From Zeugodacus cucurbitae (taxonomy: Eukaryota; Arthropoda; Insecta; Diptera; Tephritidae): DNA of 64,000 nt. Numbering within the stretch: the first letter of the stretch is position 1; each line of letters starts with the position of its first letter. The position numbers and the translations under genes are program-made. The notes under the pieces are model-generated. The model was not told the origin of the DNA. It did no database searches and was given only the letters and a program-made list of their open reading frames with translations. Location of the stretch: assembly GCF_028554725.1 (NCBI RefSeq), contig NC_071670.1, forward strand, positions 59,584,501-59,648,500. Direction: 5' to 3'. Positions 51,492-62,110 of this stretch are shown piece by piece.

Positions 51492-52158
51492 GGGGTTATG
51501 GGTTTCGTGGGTTTAAAAAATTTTATTTTTGTTTTTTGGCTTATTAAGTTCTACAACAGCTCAAGATTATTGTAATAAATTTCCAAGGTATTATTGATAC
51601 TCAAATCATTAAACTCGTCTCGGAACGGTGTTTTCAAAGTCGGTTGTCAAATGTTCTCGAAAAATACTCAACTGATATTGATGAAATTTTGCACAGGTAT
51701 TCGAGATGCATTTTACTCGTGTTTGGAAAGGATTTTTTCTTTTTTCTTTTTTCAATTACAACTATTTAAAAAATACAAAATTTCAAGCAAATTTGGCCGA
51801 AATTTTTAATTTTTTTGGAAAAATTTCTGCCAAAATTCCAATTTTTACTTATTTTTGTCTTTCCTTCGATCAAGCACGAGTTTATGGTCTTACCTAAAAC
51901 ACTTATTTTTGTTTTTTTCATTTTGATTGATCCTGTCAGGAGTTATGCTGACCACGCGGACGAAAGGTGCCGAGGGGTCATCGGTAATGACGTCACAATG
52001 GAGAAGTTTTAATTGTTTCTTTTTTTTTTTTATTTCAAAAATTATTCTCTAAATATGTATCTATAAGATAAAAAAAGGTTGAATTAAATAAATAATTTTT
52101 ACATAGAAAAAAGATATTGAAAATAGGTTTTTTTACCCGACAAAATCCATGTAACTCC
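51492..52158. mobile_element. Family E element copy 1 (667 bp, TTAA at ends)
   Basis: The left end GGGGTTATGGGTTTCGTGGG and the right end read backwards GGAGTTACATGGATTTTGTC are imperfect inverted repeats, extending into (G/T)AAAA. TTAA lies at both borders (51488-51491 and 52159-52162). The interior matches copy 2: GTGTTTTCAAAGTCGGTTGT, ACTCAACTGATATTGATGAA and AATGACGTCACAATGGAGAA. No transposase is encoded. The TTAA flanks recall piggyBac-type insertion, but the termini do not begin CCC as piggyBac ends usually do, so I leave the class open. Confidence 0.75.
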
Positions 52159-55069
52159 TTAATTTTTTTCGAAACGGAGTCCTTATACTAATATATCGTA
52201 GAGCAACAGCGTCTCTGTGTATATTAGAGACCCTCTCTAAGTGGTATTAATACTAGTTATAAGCTAGTCTGTAATCAATTTCCATACTGGGCTTTATGCA
52301 CACGCATTATTGTACTTTGTTTCTCATAATTTTTTGCTACGTCGATGCCTTACTTATATATGCAACTGTTGAAAAAAAAATCAAACGTCTGAGTCAAGAA
52401 AGAACTTAAGCTCTCTCAAATGTAATTAAGTCTACAAGCAAAGCAATTTCGCGTAATTAAAATCGAGCTGTTTGTACATACTTATTAGGCTGAAAAACTT
52501 AAGCGATCTAACGAGCATGAGAAAAAACAAGAGTTACAGAGAAATACAAGCAATCAAAATGATCAACATATGAGTACGTGCATTGGCACACTTTTACGCA
52601 AGCTTTGTGGCGCTATAAAATGCAGCTGTACAGCAGTAGAGCAATGTGCTTTCAATTATAAATCCACAAAATGACTTTAAAATCGAATGTAACATACGGA
52701 TTTCGAAGTGGGTTTATGGCAAAGTAAGCAAATGGCCAATTTGTTTGTGGGTCACACACATACACATATGGGTATACGTACATATATATAGAGAGTGATG
52801 TTTTAACAAGAGAGAGAGGGAAAGGACGACGTGCGGCGTCAATCGGCAAATAGGTGAATGAGTTGCTTGTTTGCACAGTTTGCTGCTTGACTAGCTGCCT
52901 GCTCGCCTGCCTTACTGCCTCACTGGCAGCCTCTTGGGTGCGGCAGTTGCCGGCGGCGTGCAGGGCACAATTGCAAACTGATGCTAATTTACTCGCATCC
53001 GTAAACAAATCGATCGAACTGGGTCAAGATAAATCAACTTTGAACCGAATGCAGTCGAGTGTGAGTGAGGCAATGCTGGCTAGCGATGGACGGATATGGG
53101 CACACGAGATGCTTGAGAGGTAACCGGGCGGGGTGGTGTTTGAGAAATTTACTTTGTACAAAGCAAAGCTGCAGATGAAGCCGAGGCCGAAGCTGCAAGC
53201 GAAAGTGCCTTTGTGAGTGTGTGTGTGTGTGCTGTAAATAAATAAATAGTTTGCATGCAAGGCGCTCCGCATGTGAGTGTGTGTGAGTGTATTCAAAGGC
53301 AAATAAGATACACTGTATATGTGAGTGAGTGTGTGCTGCATGGCGAAAATGTGATTAAAAATGTGCGCGCGCAATTTGGAAATTAAATTCCGAACTCAAA
53401 GTGAAACTGAAATTCGTAGCATTAGCGTTTGAGTGCCTTGCGGCGCTCACGTGCCAGCTAACAAGCAAGCAAAAGCAGCTTTTGCAGGCGAGCGCAACTC
53501 CGTGTATGAGTGTGTGTGTATGTGTGGCATGTCCGTGTTGTATGCACGTGAGAATTTTGCTTCATAGTTGTAATAATAACCAACCGTAGCAGCAACAACA
53601 ACTCTTACATACTTGCAACAAATTATTGTTGCAAGCTGCCTCCACTAGCTGAGCACGTGTTTGACAGCAGCTTACAGCAGACACCAGTACACAGTTACTT
53701 TCAGTCTTGGCAAAATTCAAAAGCTCAAATGTAATTAACAAGAAATAGTGCACACTCCACTACCAAGCAAACGTGCCACTAATATATAGCAACAACAACA
53801 ACAACAAGAGCAACATTAAACTTATGTTTGTTGCAATATCACGTGCCATAAGTCAATGTTGCCGAGCATCACTTTAGTGGCAGCGTATTGGCACAAATAG
53901 CGTTGGGTATTGCATGCCATGCTCGTGCGCGATAACAAGCTTTCATAGCATACTCATATATTACGCTGCTATCTGCTGTTGCAAGTTCAAAAGTTCGCAG
54001 CATTAGCGTGCCCGTTGGTGGTGTGTGCGTTGGCACTTTGTACTTGCAACGCTGCTAAAAGCAACGCTGCGCAACTGTCAGTTAGTATGCCCATCGAGCG
54101 GTGGTTGTTGTTTCCATTAGCAGCCTGCAAGCCAACAATCCAGCTGTCAGCAACTCAACTATCGTCAGGTGTCGGCTGCAAACAGCTAAAGCATATCATC
54201 AGTTGTAGTTGCCATATTATGCAACATGTTGCATGGTAATATGAGCACCGTTTTGGTGTATGCATTGATGTTTTGAAACTAATGGATTTGTGAGAAATAC
54301 ATTAACGGCTAATGAATATCAATAAGGAATTATTTCAGAGAGGCGCTCGTAGCTTGGAATTTTTTTGCTGGAATACTGATTAAGTTCTTATTATAAGCGT
54401 GATAGAGTGTGGGGCTGGCAGATATCTTCAACTGCTTTTATGGCAACCGATAATGATCAAATCTTTGGGTTCAGTGGGTAATTTATTAAGGTATGATGAT
54501 CTATCTACCTCGAAAAACAAACTCTATCTATCTACCATAGGCGACCAACTGTGCATTTCGATACAAATATCCTCTTTATCGTTTTACATCGTACAGGCAC
54601 CGCACCTCAGAAACTCTTAGAATAGAATATGTACCCCTGAGAAAAGTATTTTTCATTCAATAAAATTCGGTTTAAGAGTGATTACTACTAGTATGTTCGA
54701 TATATAAATTATGGCTCGATATGAGTTTTCGGTTAAGAATATTTTACTCTTTATAGAAGCCTACTATTTTTAGCAGTTTTATCTTCCCTCTCCTACATTA
54801 ATACGAGTGATTCATAAAATAATATAAGAATACTAGATCTTCAAGATATCAGCTACAACTGTATTGAAATTCGTCGTTAAGGTAAGAAAAAGTTTATTTT
54901 CTGTAGAGGTACGTAGCCATATCTTAGCCACATACATGTCTCTAGGGTCAAGCACTGGTCGATAAAATCGATTAAATCGCTTTCCATCGATCTTGGACAT
55001 TTGTGTCAACATTAACCCAGAAACTTTTGTAGCGATCTGTTTGCTTCCCAAACTTATTCTCAACTGAAA
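52159..55069. other. Non-coding DNA, no gene recognised
   Basis: From about 52850 to 54230 the sequence is less AT-rich with many CA/TG and CAGC words, including GTGTGTGTGTGTGTGTGC at 53217-53231 and a CAACAACAACAACAACAA run near 53790-53808. Open frames at 52652-53374, 53401-53589 and 53979-54239 have no domain motifs. This is the longest stretch of the right half free of recognisable transposons. Confidence 0.55.
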
Positions 55070-55201
55070 ATGTCATTTTTTGAGCCGAATTCTCGACATT
55101 TGCGGGAAATTTTGATTTTCATTTTTAATTCCAAGAACAGTGCGGCTGAGGCTCATTGAATGCTTTCGGATACGTACGATGAGGCTGTCCTAAGTGAATA
55201 A
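55070..55201 (+). pseudogene. Amino-terminal fragment of a Mos1-like mariner transposase
   Basis: From the ATG at 55070 the frame reads MSFFEPNSRHLREILIFIFN, then SKNSAAEAH, a stop (TGA at 55157-55159), then MLSDTYDEAVLSE and a stop (TAA at 55199-55201). This matches the first helix-turn-helix of mauritiana-type mariners, where an ILxFxFxxKKxAAESHRML-like stretch is followed by a YGE-type segment. After codon 44 the similarity ends abruptly in an A run. Nothing of the catalytic domain is seen nearby, and no inverted end is recognisable upstream. It belongs to a different mariner group from the three others in the window. Confidence 0.75.
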
Positions 55202-57389
55202 AGCCTTAAATTTACAAAAAAAAAAAACAAAAACGGCGGAAGCAAAACTCTTGAAAGTAAGTTACTTGAAGATAAATTTTTTATATCTGAAACTGCGACT
55301 GTTTCGAAAATTGTGCCGTAGGCATAAAGTATTCTCAGACTATAAGGAAAATCTTAAAAAAAAATTAAAAAAATTTAAAAAATATCAATATTGTTCTATT
55401 AAATGATATTTTAATACAAAAAAGGAAAAAAATCTGTACATAGTTTCCTACTCACTCACATATAATTATACTCAAAGTCTAAACGGCGACTCATACCAAT
55501 AAATCAGCAACAACAAGCAGTTAGCTACAGCGACGAATGCTTACCTGCAATTAAAGAGAAAAAACAATAAAGAGACTAATTAAAACAACAATTGACAATT
55601 GATGGGTATGCATATATGTACATTTATTAAAGTCAAACCAATTGTAGCGCAACGCTTGAATATATAAATAAATAAGTGTGTTTTAAACGCGCTGAAAACC
55701 GCAAAGCAACTTATCGACAAAATCAATTATTTTCAAGCTGCATTATTTAGGCCATAAATTGAGGCCGTTAACAAATCCACACCGTAAAGCTGTAAACAAA
55801 CAAACGAGACGCGCAAAACCTTGAGCAACAAAAGTACTTAATAACCGAACAGAAATTGAGAACAGAGTTGAGTGGAACAAAGCACAGACGTACAAACAAA
55901 CATAGCAGCAATTTTGAGCGCCAATTGAGTGAGGCTAAAAATCTACAGAGCAATACACCACATTACATAACAATTTCGCTTAGCAGAGTTGTAGAACAAA
56001 AACAAAAACAGAAGCAAACGCAAAAAGTTGAACACTTGAATAGAACGCCAAAGTCACGTTGCCAAAACGTTTATGAAACGGCTTGAAAATTGAAATTGAA
56101 ATCGGAAAATCTACTTAAACAGGCATATACATATGTATAACTGCACACATACAGAGCTAAAGTTGTTGGAGAAAAAAGGGCAGCCTGGTTGAGCCGTGCG
56201 CTTATTTGCGGTAACCATACGTTTTGTTTGTGCGGCATGCCAAGCTGCGGTGGGGCCCACTACCAGCAGCAACCGCCACCAATAAAAGTGAGCTGCTTGC
56301 TCATCAAGCGGCAACCAGCAGCGGCCACAGCGCATTCGTAGCAGCTCACCGCAGAAGGTTGTGACCGCAGCCGGTGCGTTGAAGGTGAGCGAGTTGTATG
56401 CTATGATGTTGTTCTTGTTGTTGTTCTCATGTTTGTTACCACCAAACGCATGGGAAATTTATTAACAGTCAACGGTTGAAGGGGTGGTGGCGCCACCGGC
56501 AATAATGAACACCACTGCGTATGAGTAACTTTGTTTGTATGCATGTGATCAAAGGTATCACATAGACATATACCCACAACGCCCTTTTATATTTGCTTGC
56601 GTCGCGCCAGTGCCGAGGGAAAAGCGCTACACTCCACCTAGTGTTGGTGGTGTTGCAGGCTCGGTTCAGCGTCTACGTCGAAGGGTTAAAATTAAGGTTG
56701 CATAAATAATGTGGGTAAAAATTTAATGGACTATAATATAAATGATTATACAAGACGTGCACAAATTGCAGAGTGGTGTTGATGGAGTGTGTTGTTGCTT
56801 TGCTTTGTGTTTGTTTGTGCCTTGAGCACGGGTGCAAGAGGGTTGCGTGGTTGCATGTATATACAGATGTGAGTCAAAAATCAAATGTTGCGGTTTGTCA
56901 GAGTAAATTATGTGAAACATTTATTAAAATGTGAGGTAAAATGAAAAAAATTGCCGATTGCTTGACGGGTAGTCAATAAAGGCGTTAGCGTTAAGTGTGG
57001 GTGGCTTGAGGTTGAGATATTTTTAAGTCATTTATTTTAAAGTTACTATATATGCTAGACGGAACAAAAGCTATAGTTCACATTTGACGAATGTTGACTA
57101 TTTTCGCCGATATTAGCGGATGTTGATTGCCATTCGGAGATGCTTATGATATGAAAACTGCAAATATATCTGTTTAGTTGTGTATATTTAAGAACAACTT
57201 TGATAAATGCAAAGCCTATATGCAATATTGTATGGAAAATAAACCAAAAAAAAAAAAAAACAATAACAACATTAATAAGAAATATATTATATTTTTTATA
57301 AAGCGGTTTTATAGGTTTGAGTGCCTCATTTTATAAAACACCAATAGATCGCATATATGTACAAATAGATTCATTAGTCTTCATTTAAA
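55202..57389. other. Non-coding DNA, nothing recognised
   Basis: A-rich tracts at 55217-55228, 55358-55384 and 57247-57261. A GC-richer part at about 56160-56680 carries overlapping open frames without motifs. No repeat ends were identified. Confidence 0.55.
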
Positions 57390-58109
57390 GGGGTTACATG
57401 GGTTTCGTGGATTCAAAAAATCTTTTTATTTTTGCTTTTTGGCTTATTAATTTCTACATCCCATCTCAAGAATATTATTCTAAATTTTCAAGTCACTCCG
57501 AAGATTAGTTTCGGAGATACAGCCTTTGGAAGGTGTGCGCTCCAAGTCAGCTATTATTGTTACTCAAAACTTTGAAAGCGTTTTTCTCGGAACCGTGTTT
57601 TCAAAGTCGGTTGTCAAAATTTTCTCGAAAACTACTCAACCGATCTTGAAGAAATTTTGCACATGTGTTCGAGATACAATTTACTCGTGCTTGAACGAAG
57701 GTTTTTTTTTCAATTACAACTATTTTAAAAACTCCTTAAAAAAATGTCAAGCAAATTTGACCGACATTTTCATTTTTTTTTTTTTTTGGGAAAAATGTCT
57801 GCCAGAACTCCAATTTTTACTTTTTTTCGTCTTTCCTTCGTTCAAGCACGAGTTGATAGGCTTACCTAAATCACTTATTTTTGTTTTTTCATTTTGGATG
57901 ATCCTGTCAGGACGCACCTTTCTTCCGAGGGTCACCGGAAATGACGTCACATTGGAGGAGTTTTAATTTTTTTTTTGAAAATTTCGGAAATTATTCTTTA
58001 AATATGTGTTTATAAGACAGAAAAAAGTTTGAATTAAATAAATAATTTTTTACACAGAAAAAAAATTGAAAATAGGCCTCTTTTTACCCGACAAAACCCA
58101 TGAAACCCC
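57390..58109. mobile_element. Family E element copy 2 (720 bp)
   Basis: The left end GGGGTTACATGGGTTTCGTG and the right end read backwards GGGGTTTCATGGGTTTTGTC are inverted repeats that match each other over about 20 bases with few differences. TTAA lies at the right border (58110-58113), and TTTAAA precedes the left end. The interior is collinear with copy 1, with an additional segment near 57500-57560 (GATACAGCCTTTGGAAGGTG). A 146-residue frame (57526-57966) crosses most of it but has no transposase motif and is not shared as a frame by copy 1, so I treat it as chance. The better-matched ends make this the younger-looking copy. Confidence 0.8.
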
Positions 58110-60889
58110 TTAATACAATTCAAGAAAAGGTCAGGAAGATATGGAATACTTCATCCGATTAAAACCCGAAAAAGAGAAAAAATATAAATTCTGGCAGCTC
58201 TAAAAGAAAAAAATTCAAAGAAACAAAGAATATATAAGGACTTAGCGTACCTGAAAGGCGCTTCTTTATATGATATGAAATTCACATGAAGCGAAAGATG
58301 ACACTTGTCAGACGAAACTAATGAACCAAATATAATATCCAAGCTGAAATGAAGATAAAGGAAGCGAGTAAGCTATATGCTCCTGACGAAAGTTCTCATG
58401 TTAATTGATTGATGGTAAATTTTCGAGAAAAGAGCAGAGCTTAGAACTAGCTAGTAGAGCATCAGGCGAATCCAACAGAGCTATTTTCTCTCATACGAAT
58501 GAGAACCGACTTTCTTAAATATAGTAGGTTAGTCATGTTTCTGAATATTATTTCCTTTCAAAAGTTCAAAATGGCCCTCGAAAAAACAGTTTTGGTTCGA
58601 ACAAGTAAGAAAATTTATTAAATGAAAAAGAAATTCTCAATGTATATACCAACTTAAAGTCCTCTTATAGCCACTTCCACTTCCGAATATAGTGAATTTC
58701 CAAAAAAATTGCTTCTGCTTGGTTAAATTCGATGTCACATCAACACTACGCACTGGCGCCTTCTATACATTTCTGGAGTTGACTTTAACATAACACTTGC
58801 AATGCAAACAACCAAGCACGCATATATACACAACCATCAACACATACATATGCATATTCACATGTATATGCACCCCCTGCTGATGAGTAGAGCATTAGTA
58901 AAGCATAAGGCAAACAAAAAGTGTGTCATCCTCAAACAAACAAAGCCAAAAGAACAAAAAACACGAGAGAGAGATATGAAAGGAAAAGAGTCTGGCTAAC
59001 ATACAGCCTGGCTGCTTATCGAACGCGGAGCTTTTAATGCTTGCTTTGCATACGCGACAAAGGCGACGGCACGTGCATATGTGACATAAAACAACAATAA
59101 CAACAAGAAATGAGTATGAAGGAGCGGTAGTCTGGTAGAACGCGTGTTGCAAGTTTAGCACGGGGAGAGGATAGAAGGTAATAACCACTGTAACAAGCAT
59201 ATTAAAAGGCATAATAGCAGTGTAACAGTGCAGCAAGCGAGGTATACGGCTGACTGCTAGAGCCAATTTCGCAATGCAACATGCCGTTATAATATGCATT
59301 TAAGCGTTACAATATGACGAGTACTTTATGGCATAGCATATTATCTGTTTTAATGTGATGTTTTAGGTAACCTGTAGTGAGTTGGAGTAATTTGTAACTG
59401 GTCCTAACTAGTCCAATTGGTACTAGTTATCAATATTTGATGGAAATTAATTTATTTACACTAAATTTAAGAATATAGTACCAAGACTGGTCCGCAACTA
59501 GTTCATTTAGTACTAATCTCACTTTTAGTAGTAATTTTCCTTTTTTGCCATCGCATGTTGCACATTACATTTATGTATGCGCACACTATGGAAGCACACC
59601 GTGATAACTGTGTATATACGCGCTAGCATTTAGGTCAATGAGTGCGCAAACGGGATAAGTACAGACGAGATTTGTGCGTCCTGTGTCTACACACACACAC
59701 ACACGCTCACTTGTAGTCTTTTCGCAACGCCCTAATGGCATAGAAGATTCCGTTGGCTGTAAATGCTATTATGAGCGTGTTTTGCAAGGCTTACGACCGC
59801 GCACGAGTATATGCTCGGACAGCGGCGCGTTGACAATAATTTGCCTTTTGTTTTTACCGTTCTTCAGTCTTCCATTCATTCCAGTTGTGTGGGCGTTGTG
59901 TTCTTTGTATTTCATACGCGGCTGCAGACTCTGTTGCTGCTGCTGCTTGGTTTGCTTTGGTCTTTGTCTTGTTTTGAGGGCGTCGCTAAACACACTTTGT
60001 GCACGAGATTAGCCTAGCAGGTTGCTGGGGTCAGTTGGCTTTGCTTGTACTGCATAGGTGCTGAGATGGGCTTAAAGTAAGCTGAGAATCGTATTGTTCC
60101 ATCTGCTCTTTTATTTTTTTAGAAATGCTGTTTCTAGTTTTTGTCGCTCGTAGGAAATTTAAATTTCTTGCTTGGTAGGTTTGTTGGATGGGTATGACCA
60201 TTTTTTTTTACTTTTTAAAGCGATCTTTTTCAGCACCCTGGTATATTTATACACCAAAGATCGATTTAAGATATATTTTTCGGGACTCAACTGCTATCCA
60301 AATAGTGATTGTCTTAAAAGATGCCTGAATACGCTGATTTGGTTTTCATTGGTTTCCACGTTATTAAATTCAACTCTAGAGCACTAAATTTTAACCTCGT
60401 CCATTTGAAGAGATAGGATTGAATATGGCTTTTCAACATTTCGTCCAATGTGGAACAATTTCGACATCCAGGCATACAGTCTGATAAATACAGCGTTAAG
60501 TCGGCCAAAGTAACAAAGGTTCACATATCTATTCACTGGAACTAGAGAAAGACCACTTTTAAAAAATTATGTTCAGAAATGATATCCAGTTGTGCTTCCC
60601 TAACTCGAATCACAAAATCCACAAATGAAGAATGACTTCCAAACTACCGAAAGTAATTTGCAGTAAATGTGACTTCTATTGTCAATTCAAGAGTTCGAGT
60701 TATGGAGAATTTCGAGTTAAAGCAGTTCAAGTTATGGAAGTTCGACTGTATATTAGAGGTTATCTTCAAACTATGTTCTATTTGGATGTCTTTGTTGTTA
60801 TCAAAACTGTATATTATTATGTTAAATAAGCTCATGGCATTCATGGCTTGGTTCAAATCGATCAATCAGTTGGTGAGATAATATATTTC
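58110..60889. other. Non-coding DNA, nothing recognised as a gene
   Basis: Contains a CA run at 59690-59704 and a CTGCTGCTGCTG run near 59933-59945. Short frames at 58802-58999, 58895-59299 and 59674-60012 have no motifs. A pair of direct repeats is listed separately. CAGCACCCTGGTATATTTAT near 60231-60250 vaguely recalls the head of the repeat at 21.2 kb, but nothing follows to support it. Confidence 0.5.
59397..59517 (+). repeat. Two direct copies of a ~31-bp ACTAGT-rich motif
   Basis: ACTGGTCCTAACTAGTCCAA with TTGGTACTAGT at 59397-59427 recurs as ACTGGTCCGCAACTAGTTCA with TTTAGTACTAA at about 59486-59516. The spacing is ~89 bp. Both copies are internally symmetrical around ACTAGT. Function unknown. 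Confidence 0.6.
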
Positions 60890-62110
60890 AACAAAAAAGT
60901 GGGCTGTGCCACGCCTGCTGAGTAATGTGTATACCTTACCCATACAAGGACTTGCTATCTGAGGTTTAGAAATGAATTTAGCTCTTCTAATATAGTTTCT
61001 GGAAGCATTTATGAATCGTTCGGAGTTGCGAACAAAACCGTTATATGGGAAGTGGGCGTGGTTTTCCCAAATTCTTACACCACAGGTTGATATTATAAGG
61101 TTCTTATGGAGTTTCCTAGATATAATTTCAGTAGTTTATGCGGAACCATGGTAATTTTTTCATATATAACCACACATCACCCAACCCATTCCGACGTCTC
61201 GTACGAAATTTTAGTTTTGGTAACTGATTTGTAGCCCTCAATGTTTCTTCGTAGAACTACTTCTTTGCGGGCGTAGAATAGCTAAAATATTTCTCTTAAT
61301 CCAAATATCACAAGGGTATCTCTGCCTCACGCAACGCCTTAAATACCTATACGGATGGCTCCAAAATTGATGATGTAGTTGGTGATATACATATACTGTC
61401 CGGAATTAGGCATAAACAACCGTTCAAACTGCCGAACCACAGCAGTATATTTCAAGCAGAGGTCTTTGCTATTGGGAAGGCAGCAGAGCTAGCTTCCAAC
61501 GCACAAACTCGTTACTCAAAAGTCTAAGTAACCTCGTTTCGAATATCGGCCAAAAGTGTTTTGAGCAGCAAAGTGTCGCCAGTATATGCGGCTACACTTC
61601 AACTGGGTGCCAGGCCATAAAGGCATCATGGTCAACGAAATCGTATACGAGATTACCAAGAAAGGTGTACAGCTGTCACCCGGAAACATGATCGACATCG
61701 GAAAACCCACGCAGAAAAATCAAAGCTCGCTGGAATTATCTACCGAGGTGTAAAACCCAAAGGTTATGTGCAAAGCGCTAGATCGACAATATACAAGGTC
61801 CCTACTGGCCCTCGATAGACCATGGGCTGTAGGACCATGATTGGCATTCTTACTGGTCACAGCCTAGTAGCGGCAAACGCCTATAAGATGGGGCTGTGCA
61901 GGGAGGAATGCAGGAAGTGTCAAGAGCGGGCCACCATCCTAAACTACTCAGAGAACATGTGAAGGCACTCCATTCTGGTATCGCAAAGGACCATAACTGG
62001 CATATGGATGGCTTGCAGGCCTACTAGTCCAACATAACCTAACCTAAATACCACTCATCTCAGGATGCCAAGGAGCATGTATACCAAACTATATAATTTA
62101 TATTTTTTTT
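60890..62110 (+). repeat. Dispersed repeat family G, copy split by a retrotransposon
   Basis: The left part (60890 to about 61280) has GTGGGCTGTGCCACGCCTGC, TATGGGAAGTGGGCGTGGTT and a GCGGGCGTAG word. The right part (about 62046-62110) resumes with CTCATCTCAGGATGCCAAGG and AGCATGTATACCAAACTAT, the equivalent of CCTCAGGGTGCCAAGGAATA in copy 2 at about 49272-49291. Between them lies the RNase H-type retrotransposon end. The order shows that the retrotransposon inserted into an existing G copy. Confidence 0.7.
61339..62045 (+). pseudogene. 3' end of a non-LTR retrotransposon: RNase H domain and tail
   Basis: Reading from 61339 gives LNTYTDGSKIDDVVGD, the RNase H start with its first acidic residue in YTDGSK. 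SSIFQAEVFAIGKAAEL follows, with the conserved Glu. The segment that should carry the next Asp (a DSQAA-like motif) is missing or unreadable after a stop at about 61527. After a frame change, LHFNWVPGHKGIMVNE follows, with the conserved His, but the final Asp (NExADE) is replaced (VNEIVYE). A further frame holds RTMIGILTGHSLV and AYKMGLCREECRKCQE, the Cys-bearing tail seen in insect elements of the I/R1/LOA kind. The sequence closes with CCAACATAACCTAACCTAAA. The upstream reverse transcriptase is absent, as expected for a 5'-truncated copy. The element is inactive. Confidence 0.8.

Noticed and set aside
57526..57966. 146-codon frame
   Set aside because: Lies within a non-coding repeat (family E copy 2); the same region in copy 1 is broken and no transposase motif is present.
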